The notes: generated from the sequence alone by a model not told the origin. 64,000 nt of DNA from Pseudomonadota bacterium (GCA_021851865.1 JAJZBU010000002.1:85689-149688), one strand, 5' to 3'. Counted from the first letter of the stretch, positions 53,349 to 63,963 are shown. A program made the numbers and translations.

Positions 53349-54608
53349 TCACAGACAGGCGAGCAAAGGCAGGCAGATGGCCAGCAGGAGGCCGAGGAGG
53401 GGTAGGAAGAAGCGTTTTTGGCCGATGACGATGGCGATGATGAAGCGCACCACCGAGTTGCTGATCGTGGCGACCAGTATGGCCTCGGCGAAAGGACTCG
53501 GATCGACGGCGTGGAGAGCCTGCTGGGCCATCGCGACACTGATCGGATCGACATCGGTGAGACCGGCGATCGCCGCCACGAAAGGCAAGGCGCGCGGCGA
53601 CAGGTAAGTGTTGGCGAGATGGGCGATGAGCAGCAGGGCGGCGAGGAAGAAGGCGTATTGCAGAGCTTCCAGCAGGCTGAAAGGGTTGCGCAACTCTGGC
53701 GCATTGCTGCCGTGTGTCGTCTGTTGCGAACGGCGCAGGGCGACCAGGGCGAACAAACCGCAGAGCAGGGCCAAGGGGAATTCGCGGATGCCGACCCAAA
53801 GGCCGAGGTGCGGATCGAGCAGGGCTACGACCAGGGGCAAACGCACAAACATGACCCCCCAGGCAGCGGCGGCATTGGCGGCGAGCAGCAGATGTTCGCG
53901 TTCATTCGCCGCCAGACGGCGGCTTTGTCGCGCCAGACTGAGGGTGACGGCGGTGCTCGATACCAAGGCGGCGGCCAAAGAGGTGAGTAGACTGCCCTGT
54001 GTGCGACCAAAGTGGCGGGCCGCCAGATAACCGGCAAAACTCAGGCCCGACAGCAGCGCCACCAGCCAGCCGAGCTGATAGGGGTTGATCGCTCCCCAGG
54101 GATCGACGGCGTGCTGCGGCAGCAAGGGCAGGATGATGAAAAAGACGATCAACAGGCGCGCGGCGGCGTAGACATCATCTTCATGCAGCGACTCGATGGC
54201 TTCATGCAGTGGACGCTTATAAGCGAGCAAGGCCATGGTGCAGATGGCGAGGGCAGCGGCAAGATGGCGTGAGTCCATGGCGAGAGCGCCGAGAAGTACG
54301 CTCATGATGAGAGCCAACTGCGTGGTCAGGCTGCTGCCTTCGCGGTGGTGATACAGCTCAGCGGCGAACTGCAGCAGGCCGGTGATGGCGACGAGGCTGC
54401 AGATGGTCAGGAGTAATCCTGGAAAAGCATGATTTTGCTGCAACCAACTGGCGGTGGCGCCACTGAGAGCCGCGATGGCGAAAGAACGTACGCCCGGCGC
54501 CTCTGGTTCAGCGAGCTCACTTTTGTGGCGTTCCCGCTCGAGGCCGATGAGCGCGCCAATCAGCATGGCGGCAAGGAACCCTAACAACGAAGTCGATAGA
54601 TCGGGCAT
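53349..54608 (-). CDS. MgtC/SapB-type membrane protein with DUF4010
   Basis: 419 residues, about a dozen membrane segments. The N-terminal MgtC-like domain has LIGALIGLERERHK, the family signature; the C-terminal half is DUF4010 (AINPYQLGWLVALLSGLSFAGY). MgtC proteins affect ATP synthase and Mg2+ or acid adaptation in pathogens, but DUF4010 members are uncharacterised. Its ATG overlaps the DUF3108 stop by one base, so it is the last gene of the hemJ-to-mgtC run. Confidence 0.88.
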   Translation of the reverse strand: MPDLSTSLLGFLAAMLIGALIGLERERHKSELAEPEAPGVRSFAIAALSGATASWLQQNHAFPGLLLTICSLVAITGLLQFAAELYHHREGSSLTTQLALIMSVLLGALAMDSRHLAAALAICTMALLAYKRPLHEAIESLHEDDVYAAARLLIVFFIILPLLPQHAVDPWGAINPYQLGWLVALLSGLSFAGYLAARHFGRTQGSLLTSLAAALVSSTAVTLSLARQSRRLAANEREHLLLAANAAAAWGVMFVRLPLVVALLDPHLGLWVGIREFPLALLCGLFALVALRRSQQTTHGSNAPELRNPFSLLEALQYAFFLAALLLIAHLANTYLSPRALPFVAAIAGLTDVDPISVAMAQQALHAVDPSPFAEAILVATISNSVVRFIIAIVIGQKRFFLPLLGLLLAICLPLLACL

Positions 54609-56029
54609 CAGCGTGGCGCCTGTAGCAAGGGTTGAACCTCAGGCAAAGGGGCGAGTTGTGCCGGCAGATGACCGTCACTGCTCATGTCCCTGGGTAAATT
54701 CTGGCCGAAAAGTGGCTGCCCATCAAATTCGAGGGATTTCAGCGTCATGACGAAGATATGCCCGGAACTGTCAGGGCCGCTCATACGCACCGGAATATTG
54801 CAGAAGTCGGGCGCCAGCCAAGCGTCGAAGCCGGCCTGGGTTTGGGTACTGTCATGGGCCTGACGGCTGCCGCGCAGATGGATGGTACGCAAGGTGCCGG
54901 CGGGCAAGGTCAAGGTTTCCTCATCGACCACGGTGAAGTGCAGGAGATAGAGCGTCGAGCCATTGGTGACGGTCATCTCGACGTCAGGATGATCGGCAAA
55001 GGTCAACGCCAGATGATAGGCGAAGCTGAACATGTCCTGGGTGCCGTCGGGGAAGGAACTGGTTTTCAGGTGCAAGGGGGCACCCTGGCTCAAGCTGTGC
55101 GTGGCATAGGAGAAGTCGGCCACGGTATGGGAACGACCGTTGAGCTGCAGTTCAAAGTGTTGCGGTGCCAGGCCCTGAGCGCTGATCCCCCCGATACTGA
55201 GAATGCGCGCCTTGAAACCAAATTTTCGTGCATCCAATTGCAGGTGATAGGTCGAACCCTGGATCTGCCAATGCTCGAGAGCGTCGGCCCCGATGGGGAT
55301 GCTGAGGCCGACGCGCAGGTGGTAGAGCGCGCGCACATCGTGCGGAAAGGAACTGGTGTCGACGCTGGCGGGCGGGAGCAAGGTCGGAGTGCTCTGATCA
55401 CTGTGCGCCACATCCTCACTCGGTTCAGCCGGTGACGTTTGCCCGCTGCTGTTGTCCGGCGTCGGTGGCGTGGTGGCGAGGGTGGGTGCCGGCGGTGGGT
55501 TGGGCAAAAGTGGCGTCGCCGCCGCACTCATGACGACATGGGAATCGTCGGCGGTATTCATCGCTATGGCCGTTGGGGGTGCTGGCAGCGCTGGCGGTGC
55601 AGCGGGTGTTGGTGTTGCATCTGCTGCGGCAGGTGCAACAGGTGCTGTGGCAGGTGTGGCAGGTGCTGTGGCAGGTGTGGCAGGTGTGGGGTGCTGGGCG
55701 AGGAGTTTTTTGGGCGGGTGCGGGCGATGGCGGTGATGCGCCCGCGGTGGCTGTGTGTGTCGGGTCATAGAGGAAGCGGCGGCGACGGTCGTCGGTGGCA
55801 GCCAGTGGATGTGCAGAGTGTGGCCAGCGGCTGGGAGGCTGTCATCGGTGTCCAGATGCAGATGCACATGGCTGAGATGGCCACCGGCATGGCGAGCCAC
55901 CACATCTGCCTGATCCGGTCGTGACAGCTCCTCTCCTTGCGCCAGCAAAGTCGGATAAAAGAACGCCAGCAGGTGAAGGGACAAGGAAAGGCCCAGCGCG
56001 ACCAGCAGGTAGCGTCGCCGCGTTCTCAT
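54608..56029 (-). CDS. DUF3108 protein with Pro/Ala/Thr-rich linker
   Basis: 473 residues. N-terminal membrane anchor or signal at about 8-28 (LVALGLSLSLHLLAFFYP), a low-complexity region rich in A, P, T and H to about 230, then a DUF3108 domain (ALYHLRVGLSIPIGADALEHW to the end), a lipocalin-like beta structure thought to be periplasmic. Ordinary DUF3108 proteins are about 230-260 residues, so the linker makes this one unusually long. It lies 5 bases after hemL. Confidence 0.82.
   Translation of the reverse strand: MRTRRRYLLVALGLSLSLHLLAFFYPTLLAQGEELSRPDQADVVARHAGGHLSHVHLHLDTDDSLPAAGHTLHIHWLPPTTVAAASSMTRHTQPPRAHHRHRPHPPKKLLAQHPTPATPATAPATPATAPVAPAAADATPTPAAPPALPAPPTAIAMNTADDSHVVMSAAATPLLPNPPPAPTLATTPPTPDNSSGQTSPAEPSEDVAHSDQSTPTLLPPASVDTSSFPHDVRALYHLRVGLSIPIGADALEHWQIQGSTYHLQLDARKFGFKARILSIGGISAQGLAPQHFELQLNGRSHTVADFSYATHSLSQGAPLHLKTSSFPDGTQDMFSFAYHLALTFADHPDVEMTVTNGSTLYLLHFTVVDEETLTLPAGTLRTIHLRGSRQAHDSTQTQAGFDAWLAPDFCNIPVRMSGPDSSGHIFVMTLKSLEFDGQPLFGQNLPRDMSSDGHLPAQLAPLPEVQPLLQAPR
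55639..55690. repeat. 21-bp tandem repeat in the DUF3108 linker
   Basis: Two exact 21-bp units (55639-55659 and 55660-55680) plus part of a third, encoding PAT/PATA units. Length is a multiple of three, so copy-number change would keep the frame. Confidence 0.85.
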
Positions 56030-56034
56030 GACGT

Positions 56035-57315
56035 TCAGCTCATGGTCGAGAAGACATGTTCAGCGGCCGACAAGGTGGCTGCGATTTCGGCTTCGCCATG
56101 GGCGCTTGAGATGAAGCCGGCTTCAAAAGCGGAAGGGGCCAAGTAGACGCCCTGTGCGAGCATGCCGTGAAAGAATTGGCGGAAGCGGTCGATGTCGCAT
56201 TTTTGCACGTCAGCAAAGGTTTCCACCGGCTGGTCGCTGAAGAAGATGCCGAACATGCCGCCGGCCTGTGTCGTTTGAAAAGGCAGACCGGCGCGCTGGG
56301 CGGCTTCCTGCAGTCCGTGCAGCAGGGATTGCAGGCGATGCTCGAGATGGCGATGGAAGTTGGGCTTTTGCAGTTCCTCGAGCATGGCCAGGCCGGCGCG
56401 CATGGCCAGAGGATTGCCCGACAAGGTGCCGGCCTGATAGACCGGGCCGAGAGGGGACAGCTGCTCCATGATGTCGCGGCGGCCGCCGAAGGCGCCGACA
56501 GGCAGGCCGGCGCCGATGATCTTGCCCAGGGTGGTCAGGTCCGGACGGATGCCGTAGCGGGCTTGTGCGCCGCCAAGAGCGACACGAAATCCGGTCATCA
56601 CCTCGTCGAAGATGAGGACACTGCCCGAATGGTCACAACAATGCCGCAGGATCTCGAGAAAACCTGGGCGCGGCAGGACGCAGTTCATATTGCCAGCGAC
56701 GGGTTCGACGATGATGCAGGCGATTTCATGGCCGCGCTCGGCAAACAGGCGCTCAACCGCCGCCGCGTCATTGTAGGGCAGGGTGAGGGTGTGACGCGCC
56801 AGATCGGCCGGAACGCCGGGGGAAGTGGGGACGCCGAGGGTGAGCGCGCCGGAGCCGGCTTTGACCAGGAGAGAGTCGGCGTGGCCATGGTAGCCGCCCT
56901 CGAACTTGACCAGAAGGTCGCGGCCGGTGAAGCCACGCGCCAGTCGGATGGCGCTCATCGTAGCTTCAGTGCCGGAGCTGACCATACGGATCATCTCCAT
57001 GGTCGGGATGAGGCGGCGCACAGCCTCGGCCATGTCGACTTCCGGCGCGGTCGGTGCGCCGAAAGAGAGGCCGGAGAGCGCAGCTTCACGAACGGCGGCG
57101 ATGATGGCGGGATGCGCGTGGCCGAGGATCATAGGTCCCCAGGAACCGACGTAGTCGATGTAACTGCGCCCGTCGACATCATAGAGGCGGGCTCCCTCGG
57201 CGCGCTCGATAAAGATGGGGGTGCCGCCGACGCTGCGGAAGGCGCGTACGGGCGAGTTGACGCCACCGGGCAGAACTTCACAGGCGCGCTGAAAAAGAAG
57301 CTCGGATTGACTCAT
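56035..57315 (-). CDS. hemL: glutamate-1-semialdehyde 2,1-aminomutase
   Basis: 426 residues from ATG 57315. The PLP lysine lies in [27 protein letters not shown] and the N-terminal [17 protein letters not shown] are GSAM signatures. It makes 5-aminolevulinate in the C5 pathway, the substrate of HemB in this window. The ATG overlaps the thiE stop. Confidence 0.97.
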   Translation of the reverse strand: MSQSELLFQRACEVLPGGVNSPVRAFRSVGGTPIFIERAEGARLYDVDGRSYIDYVGSWGPMILGHAHPAIIAAVREAALSGLSFGAPTAPEVDMAEAVRRLIPTMEMIRMVSSGTEATMSAIRLARGFTGRDLLVKFEGGYHGHADSLLVKAGSGALTLGVPTSPGVPADLARHTLTLPYNDAAAVERLFAERGHEIACIIVEPVAGNMNCVLPRPGFLEILRHCCDHSGSVLIFDEVMTGFRVALGGAQARYGIRPDLTTLGKIIGAGLPVGAFGGRRDIMEQLSPLGPVYQAGTLSGNPLAMRAGLAMLEELQKPNFHRHLEHRLQSLLHGLQEAAQRAGLPFQTTQAGGMFGIFFSDQPVETFADVQKCDIDRFRQFFHGMLAQGVYLAPSAFEAGFISSAHGEAEIAATLSAAEHVFSTMS

Positions 57316-57971
57316 GGCTGTCTCCGCGTTGACGTCTCGGGATGGGGGTGGATCTGCGTCCATAAAGCCTGCCATTGGCGACAGCGCAGGGCGATGTCAG
57401 GTGCATCGAAAAGAGCACTGATCATGGCCAGAGCGTCGGCGCCGGCAGCGATGACGGCAGGCGCATTATCCAGAGTCAGGCCGCCAATAGCCACCCTCGG
57501 TTTACCCAGGGGAGCGGCTTGCCTCAGGATGTCGAGCGCAGCGCGTGGCGCTGCGGGCTTGTTGTGCGAAGGAAAGAAGGCGCCAAAGGCGACATAGTCG
57601 GCGTCGACCGCGGCCTGGCGTGCGAGCTCGATATCGGCGTGACACGTGGCGCCGAGGATGCGGTCGTGGCCGAGGCGGCGCCGGGCTTGTGCGAGCGAGC
57701 CGTCACTTTGGCCGAGATGGACGCCGTCGGCAGCGCTCTGCAGGCAGAGATCGACGTCATCATTGATGATGATTCGAGCATCGTGCCGATGGCAAAGCTC
57801 GACCAGGACGCGTGCACGACGCAAGCGCCGCGCCGGGGAACTGGTTTTGTCGCGATATTGCAGCCAGCGCAGGCCGCTGCCCAGAGCTTGTTCGACCTGG
57901 ATGAACAAAAGTTCGTCATCCGCACGCTCCGGCGTGATGGCATAGATCTGTCGAGACAAGTTCAGCGCCAT
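57312..57971 (-). CDS. thiE: thiamine-phosphate synthase
   Basis: 219 residues, TIM barrel. [39 protein letters not shown] and [20 protein letters not shown] are the conserved pyrophosphate and substrate loops. It joins HMP-PP and thiazole phosphate. It overlaps thiD upstream and hemL downstream. Confidence 0.96.
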   Translation of the reverse strand: MALNLSRQIYAITPERADDELLFIQVEQALGSGLRWLQYRDKTSSPARRLRRARVLVELCHRHDARIIINDDVDLCLQSAADGVHLGQSDGSLAQARRRLGHDRILGATCHADIELARQAAVDADYVAFGAFFPSHNKPAAPRAALDILRQAAPLGKPRVAIGGLTLDNAPAVIAAGADALAMISALFDAPDIALRCRQWQALWTQIHPHPETSTRRQP

Positions 57972-58705
57972 GGCAGGGACTGCCCATGACCTGGCGAGAA
58001 GGCTCGCTGCAAGGCCGCTGTCGTGAACTGTTGCGCTTGTTCCACGGCGGTCGCGATCGGGCGACCATGCGCCAGCCCGGCGGCACAGGCGGCGGCCAGG
58101 GTGCAGCCGCTGCCATGAAACTCTCCCGGCAGGCGGTCGATCTGCCAGCTCTGTGGCGGACGTCCACGGCTGTGCAAAGTATTGGTCAGTTGTCGGCCGG
58201 GCGTGTGTCCGCCCGTGACCAGGACGTGCTCGACGCCGGCGGCGAGCAGTTCACGCGCGTCACCGTGCGCGGTCAGTGCCGCCAGTTCGACGCCGTTGGG
58301 GGTGAGCAGATGCAGGTGAGGCCAGAGCTGGCGCAAAGCCGGTAAGAGATCCGACTGCGCCAATGAACCGGCGAGATTGCCGGCGAGCACGGGATCGCAG
58401 ATGACCGGTACCTGCGGCTTCTGCCGCAGGAGCTCGTGCACGACAGCGACGATCCCGGCGCTGGCCAGCATGCCCAGTTTGATCGCCTGGAGGGGCATGT
58501 CGGCGAGCAGGGTGGCCAGTTGTCGGCGCAGCAGCTCAGCGTCGATAGGCGTGAAGGCGTGGACTTTGTGGCTGTCCTGGACGGTGAGTGCGCTGATCAG
58601 GGGCAGGGGATGGCACCCCATGGCGTGCAAGGTCTCGACGTCGGCGGACAGTCCGGCTCCTCCGCTCGGGTCGAGACCTGCGATGATCAGAACACAAGGC
58701 GGCAT
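57962..58705 (-). CDS. thiD: hydroxymethylpyrimidine/phosphomethylpyrimidine kinase
   Basis: 247 residues of the ribokinase fold: AGLDPSGGAGLSADVETLHAMGCHPL at the start and the anion hole region DRLPGEFHGSGCTLAAACAAGLA near the end. It phosphorylates HMP twice for thiamine synthesis. No TPP riboswitch precedes it; it follows hemJ by 6 bases. Confidence 0.95.
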   Translation of the reverse strand: MPPCVLIIAGLDPSGGAGLSADVETLHAMGCHPLPLISALTVQDSHKVHAFTPIDAELLRRQLATLLADMPLQAIKLGMLASAGIVAVVHELLRQKPQVPVICDPVLAGNLAGSLAQSDLLPALRQLWPHLHLLTPNGVELAALTAHGDARELLAAGVEHVLVTGGHTPGRQLTNTLHSRGRPPQSWQIDRLPGEFHGSGCTLAAACAAGLAHGRPIATAVEQAQQFTTAALQRAFSPGHGQSLPWR

Positions 58706-58711
58706 GATGGG

Positions 58712-59134
58712 TCAGAAGGGTTTGAGTTCGACGAGCATGACGATGGCGACCAGGAACAAGACTGGAATTTCATTGAACCAACGGAAAAAGACGTGACCAT
58801 GCTGACAACGTCCAGCGGCGAGATCGATGCGTATGCGACCACAGAGCAGATGGTATGCTAGCAGCAGCATGACCAGGGTGAGTTTGACGTGGACCCAGAT
58901 CTGCTGGCGGTAGAGTGACCAGTGCGGCAGGAGCATGGCGAGGCCGAAGGCGATGGTCGCGAGCATTGCCGGGGTCATGATGCCGCGATAGAGCTTGCGC
59001 TCCATCACGGCGAAGCGGTCGCGTCCGACCTGGTCTTCGGTCATGGCATGGTAGACGAAGAGTCGGGGTAAATAGAAAAGGCCGGCGAACCAGCTGACCA
59101 TGGCGATGATGTGAAGCGCTTTGAGCGTCTGCAT
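58712..59134 (-). CDS. hemJ: protoporphyrinogen oxidase HemJ
   Basis: 140 residues with four membrane helices. The pattern KALHIIAMVSWFAGLFYLPRLFVYHA carries the conserved His and the W-x-AGLFYLPR signature of HemJ (UPF0093). It oxidises protoporphyrinogen IX in the inner membrane, the penultimate heme step. It begins the operon that also contains hemL. Confidence 0.94.
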   Translation of the reverse strand: MQTLKALHIIAMVSWFAGLFYLPRLFVYHAMTEDQVGRDRFAVMERKLYRGIMTPAMLATIAFGLAMLLPHWSLYRQQIWVHVKLTLVMLLLAYHLLCGRIRIDLAAGRCQHGHVFFRWFNEIPVLFLVAIVMLVELKPF

Positions 59135-59160
59135 GCTGAACGTCCTGAGATGGCTTGGCG

Positions 59161-59188
59161 ATTCTATCAGTAGAGTGGACTAAAACAA
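59161..59188 (-). promoter_or_regulatory. sigma-70 promoter of the hemJ operon
   Basis: Minus-strand TTGTTT (59183-59188), 16 bases, TAGAAT (59161-59166), about 27 bases before the hemJ ATG. No other good promoter is seen before the mgtC-like gene. Confidence 0.6.
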
Positions 59189-59274
59189 GTTGATGGTGGC
59201 GTCGACGCGGGAATCCTTCATGCACCGCCGTCGAAGCTTGGTCGATAATGGTGTCTGTCTGAAGGGGAAGGTCT

Positions 59275-60306
59275 ATGTTCAAGATTGGCATTGTGGGTGG
59301 AACGGGCTATACCGGGGTTGAACTTTTACGCATTCTGGCGACGCATCCCGATGTGCGTTTGCACACGATCACCTCGCGCTCGGAGGCGGGGCAGAGCGTC
59401 GCCGCCATGTTTCAGAACCTGCGCGGCCACGTCGATCTGTCTTTTGCCGAGCCCAGTCTCGATCTTCTGAGTGAATGTGATCTGGTCTTCTTCGCGACCC
59501 CTAACGGGGTGGCGATGAAGATGGTGCCCGATCTGCTGGCGGCGCAGGTCAAGGTGATCGATCTCAGCGCCGACTTCCGCCTGCGCGATGCAGCGCTTTG
59601 GGCGCGTTGGTATGGTCAGGAGCATGCTTGTCCGGAATGGCTCCCCGAAGCGGTTTACGGCTTACCGGAGTTTTATGCCGAGGAGGTGGCGGCGGCGCGC
59701 CTGGTCGCCAACCCTGGGTGCTATCCGACCTCGGTCCAATTGGCTCTGCTGCCCCTTTTGCGCTGGCCCGGGGTCGATCTCGAACATATCGTGGCGGACT
59801 GCAAGTCGGGTGTGTCGGGAGCCGGGCGGCAAGCGCATTTGAGCTCATTGCTGGCCGAGGCGGGTGACTCCTTCAAGGCCTATGGTGTCGCCGGGCATCG
59901 GCATTTGCCGGAGATTGAGCAGCAGCTGTCCAGTTATGCGGCGGCGCCTGTGCGTCTGACCTTCGTCCCCCATCTCCTGCCGATGATCCGTGGCATCCAC
60001 GCCACCGTCTACGTGCGCGTATCCGCAGATATCGCCGAGCTGCAACACCACTACGAGCAGTATTATGCCGGCCAGCCCTTCGTCGACGTCATGCCGGCGG
60101 GGTCTTTGCCGGAAACACGCAGTGTACGCGCCAGCAATCTTTGTCGCTTGGCGCTGCATCGGCCGCAAGGGGGCGATACCATCGTCCTGCTCTCGGTCAT
60201 CGACAATCTGGTCAAGGGGGCAGCCGGTCAGGCGGTACAAAATATGAACCTGATGTTGGGCTTGCCGCAAGATCGCGGTCTTCTGCACGTTCCGGTCCTG
60301 CCTTAA
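59275..60306 (+). CDS. argC: N-acetyl-gamma-glutamyl-phosphate reductase
   Basis: 343 residues. NAD(P)-binding [14 protein letters not shown] at the start and the active-site NPGCYPTS near residue 147 are clear. It performs the third step of arginine biosynthesis. A GGGGAAGG ribosome-binding site precedes the ATG. No other arg gene is adjacent. Confidence 0.97.
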   Translation: MFKIGIVGGTGYTGVELLRILATHPDVRLHTITSRSEAGQSVAAMFQNLRGHVDLSFAEPSLDLLSECDLVFFATPNGVAMKMVPDLLAAQVKVIDLSADFRLRDAALWARWYGQEHACPEWLPEAVYGLPEFYAEEVAAARLVANPGCYPTSVQLALLPLLRWPGVDLEHIVADCKSGVSGAGRQAHLSSLLAEAGDSFKAYGVAGHRHLPEIEQQLSSYAAAPVRLTFVPHLLPMIRGIHATVYVRVSADIAELQHHYEQYYAGQPFVDVMPAGSLPETRSVRASNLCRLALHRPQGGDTIVLLSVIDNLVKGAAGQAVQNMNLMLGLPQDRGLLHVPVLP

Positions 60307-60309
60307 AGC

Positions 60310-60990
60310 ATGAGGGCCTGGTTCGTGGCGGCGTGGCCGCGCCTGCGCTCCGGCATACGCCTGCGCATCGCCATCGTGGCGGTTCTGGCTTTTGTGCTCG
60401 GGCGCTATGACGGTGCGGCGCTCTCCGGGGCATCGCCAAGGGAAGTGATCGAATTGCGGCAGACGGTCGCCCTCTACGCCCAGGAATGGCGGCAATGGCG
60501 CGATCAGACCCTGCTGGCGCAGCGTGAGCGTATGCTGACGCAGACCGCCATGGATCGCCTGCAGCAACAGAACAAGGATCTTCTCGATGGCATGACGGCG
60601 CTCGAGCAGCAGTTGCGCCTGTACAAGCAGATCGTCAACCCGCATGCGCGCGATAATGCCCTGAGTATCGAGCGCTTCGTTCTGCATCCCACCGCCGACC
60701 GGCAGCGCTACGTCTACCACCTCTTGTTGACGCGGGCGCATCGTGATGGCAGCGGTGACGCCGGCCAGATTCAGGTCAGCGTGACGGGCTTGCAGGCGGG
60801 CAAGACGCGCCGTATCACCTTGCATATGGGGGATGATCGCTTTAGTTTGCAGTATTTCCAGAGTATTTCTGGCGAGTGGGTGTTGCCGCCGGGGTTTCAG
60901 CCGCAACTGGTGACGTTGCGCCTGGATTTGTCGGGACGTCAGCGCGAGCACGTCGAGCAGCAGTTCAGATGGGAGCCGAGCTCGGTCTGA
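60310..60990 (+). CDS. DUF6776 membrane-anchored coiled-coil protein
   Basis: 226 residues: a membrane segment at about 17-32 (GIRLRIAIVAVLAFVLG), a coiled coil at about 45-110 (ELRQTVALYAQEWRQWRDQ onward), then a beta-rich C-terminal domain. The family is unnamed functionally and commonly lies between argC and erpA in gammaproteobacteria. It starts 3 bases after argC. Confidence 0.75.
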   Translation: MRAWFVAAWPRLRSGIRLRIAIVAVLAFVLGRYDGAALSGASPREVIELRQTVALYAQEWRQWRDQTLLAQRERMLTQTAMDRLQQQNKDLLDGMTALEQQLRLYKQIVNPHARDNALSIERFVLHPTADRQRYVYHLLLTRAHRDGSGDAGQIQVSVTGLQAGKTRRITLHMGDDRFSLQYFQSISGEWVLPPGFQPQLVTLRLDLSGRQREHVEQQFRWEPSSV

Positions 60991-61000
60991 GAGCGGGGCA

Positions 61001-61035
61001 ATACCCTATTGAAAGACTAGGGATTGTGGTATCCT
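61001..61035 (+). promoter_or_regulatory. putative erpA promoter and inverted repeat
   Basis: CCCTA (61004-61008) and TAGGG (61018-61022) form an inverted repeat, and an outer ATACC/GGTAT pair (61001-61005, 61028-61032) flanks it. TTGAAA (61009-61014) and TATCCT (61030-61035) give a weak promoter with 15-base spacing. In E. coli erpA is controlled by IscR; whether this repeat is an IscR site is not certain. Confidence 0.4.
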
Positions 61036-61060
61036 GGACGCTGGTGTGGAGAGAGGAATC

Positions 61061-61402
61061 ATGTCGATGCAATCACAGGAGATGATCCTGACCGACGCTG
61101 CAGCCGCCAAGGTGCGCAAGCTGCGGGCGGCCGAAGACAATCCGAATTTGTTCTTGCGAGTCTATATCACGGGCGGGGGATGCTCGGGCTTTTCCTATGG
61201 TTTCACCTTCGACGATGCGCTCCGGGAAGATGACTCCATTTTTGAGCATGGCGACGTGCGCATGGTGGTCGACGCCATGAGTTTTCAGTATCTCGCAGGC
61301 TCGCAGGTGGATTACAGCGAGGGCTTGCAAGGGTCGCGTTTCATCGTCAACAATCCCAATGCGCAGAGCACCTGCGGGTGCGGATCCTCGTTCTCGGTGT
61401 GA
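61061..61402 (+). CDS. erpA: iron-sulfur cluster insertion protein ErpA
   Basis: 113 residues from ATG 61061, which has AGAGG just upstream. A-type carrier motif [11 protein letters not shown] and C-terminal [11 protein letters not shown] supply the three conserved cysteines. It delivers Fe-S clusters to apoproteins. It is convergent with anmK, 2 bases apart. Confidence 0.96.
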   Translation: MSMQSQEMILTDAAAAKVRKLRAAEDNPNLFLRVYITGGGCSGFSYGFTFDDALREDDSIFEHGDVRMVVDAMSFQYLAGSQVDYSEGLQGSRFIVNNPNAQSTCGCGSSFSV

Positions 61403-61404
61403 GT

Positions 61405-62514
61405 TCAAGGGGCGTAGAGCGCCCCTAAACAACGTCCACCACGCGCCCCTGTGACGGCCGGGAGATTGCCCGGGAGTCCATAGAGGCGCGCGCGCGCCAG
61501 CCAGGCGAAAGCCATCGCTTCCATCCACTGCGGATCGATGCCGTAGGCGTCGCTGCCGTTTAGCTTGAATCCAGGGAGGAGAGCGGCAAGATCGGCCTGC
61601 AGGGTCAGGTTGTGTACGCCCCCACCGCAGAGGATGAGCTCACCGCGCTCGCCGTGACGACGGATGCAGTCGGCGACGCTGACGGCGGTCAGACGGGTCA
61701 GGGTGCGCAAGATGTCGCTGTCGGCGAGCTGCCGCCCGAGTCGCGCCAGGGTCTGCTCGATAAGGTCGAGGTGAAAGGTTTCGCGGCCGACGCTTTTGGG
61801 GGCGGCCAGCGCAAAATAGGGGTGTTCCAAAAGAATCTGCAGCATCTCGGCGTCGACGTCGCCAGCAGCGGCATAACGACCTTGCGGATCATAGGGGCGA
61901 TGGTGCTGCTGTTGCATCCAGGCGTCGATCAGAACATTGCCGGGGCCGGTATCATAGCCGCTGACGGCGCATTCGCTACGACCATCGAGCCAAGTGATGT
62001 TGGCCATGCCACCGAGGTTGAGGACGCAGCGGTCGGTGCCTGTTTGGTGCAGCAGGGCGGCGTGAAAGGCCGGTACCAGGGGGGCACCCTGGCCGCCGGC
62101 GGCCAGGTCACGCCGGCGGAAGTCGGCGACGACGGGGCAGGCGCAGACCTCGGCGATGCGGTTGGGATCGCCGATCTGCAGGCTGTGGCCGACGCCAGGT
62201 TCATGCCGTATCGTCTGGCCATGACTGCCGATGGCGGCGATGTCAGCGCCAGCGATGCCATGCTGGCGCAGCAACTCCTGGGCGGTGGCGGCAAAGAAGT
62301 CACCGCAGTCGCGATCGAGGCGGGCCATGCGGTAGAGCTCCTGCGCGCCGGGGCGGCAGAGCTCGAACAAGGACTGGCGCAGATCCTCGGGCCAGGGGCG
62401 GCTGATGCTGGCCAGCAATTGCACGCTATGGTCGTCGGGAAAGGTGACGAGAACGGCGTCGACGGCGTCCATGCTCGTGCCGGACATCATGCCCATATAG
62501 ATCGCTTCGCCCAT
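61405..62514 (-). CDS. anmK: anhydro-N-acetylmuramic acid kinase
   Basis: 369 residues from ATG 62514, exactly the E. coli length. YMGMMSGTSMDAVDAVLV is the diagnostic start; GSHGQTIRHEP and FDTGPGN-like YDTGPGNVLIDAW follow. It recycles cell-wall anhydroMurNAc to MurNAc-6-P. GGAG lies 7 bases before the ATG. Confidence 0.96.
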   Translation of the reverse strand: MGEAIYMGMMSGTSMDAVDAVLVTFPDDHSVQLLASISRPWPEDLRQSLFELCRPGAQELYRMARLDRDCGDFFAATAQELLRQHGIAGADIAAIGSHGQTIRHEPGVGHSLQIGDPNRIAEVCACPVVADFRRRDLAAGGQGAPLVPAFHAALLHQTGTDRCVLNLGGMANITWLDGRSECAVSGYDTGPGNVLIDAWMQQQHHRPYDPQGRYAAAGDVDAEMLQILLEHPYFALAAPKSVGRETFHLDLIEQTLARLGRQLADSDILRTLTRLTAVSVADCIRRHGERGELILCGGGVHNLTLQADLAALLPGFKLNGSDAYGIDPQWMEAMAFAWLARARLYGLPGNLPAVTGARGGRCLGALYAP

Positions 62515-62540
62515 CTGTTCGCTCCGCATTGCGAGGCTGC

Positions 62541-62546
62541 TAGAAT
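62541..62546 (+). promoter_or_regulatory. candidate -10 element of tyrS
   Basis: TAGAAT, 29 bases before the tyrS ATG. The -35 region (TTCGCT at 62518-62523) is weak and overlaps the anmK ribosome-binding region. Confidence 0.4.
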
Positions 62547-62575
62547 AGCACTCCCGCATTGCAGCAGGATCGAGC

Positions 62576-63781
<1,206 letters not shown>

Positions 63782-63811
63782 GCGATCCGCCGCGGCGCTG
63801 TGAAAAAGCGC

Positions 63812-63839
63812 TTTACACTCGACGGACAGTCCCTATAAT
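63812..63839 (+). promoter_or_regulatory. upstream rRNA-operon promoter
   Basis: TTTACA (63812-63817), 16 bases, TATAAT (63834-63839), a near-consensus sigma-70 promoter. It is followed by a GC-rich hairpin (stem 63847-63853 with 63869-63875). Confidence 0.75.
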
Positions 63840-63891
63840 TCACCACCTCGCCGACGCCACTGTGCTGACGGCGAGGCGGTCAAAAAACTTC

Positions 63892-63919
63892 TTGACCGGG
63901 TGAAAAAAGCGCGTAGAAT
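63892..63919 (+). promoter_or_regulatory. second rRNA-operon promoter with GC-rich discriminator
   Basis: TTGACC (63892-63897), 16 bases, TAGAAT (63914-63919), then ACGCGCTCCCT, the GC-rich discriminator typical of stringently controlled rRNA promoters. Confidence 0.85.
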
Positions 63920-63963
63920 ACGCGCTCCCTGCTAGGGCGGTGATCGAGAAGATCGATGGCCGA

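Noticed and set aside
55639..55690. Tandem repeats considered as a CRISPR-like array
   Set aside because: Units are contiguous 21-bp coding repeats with no spacers and translate into a low-complexity protein linker.
56167..57597. 476-codon plus-strand frame antisense to hemL and thiE
   Set aside because: Both genes on the minus strand are full length and recognisable; the frame has no features.
61408..61426. Hairpin (7-bp stem) at the erpA/anmK junction considered as a bidirectional terminator
   Set aside because: It lies within the last codons of anmK and has no T-run on either side, so termination is not supported beyond its position.
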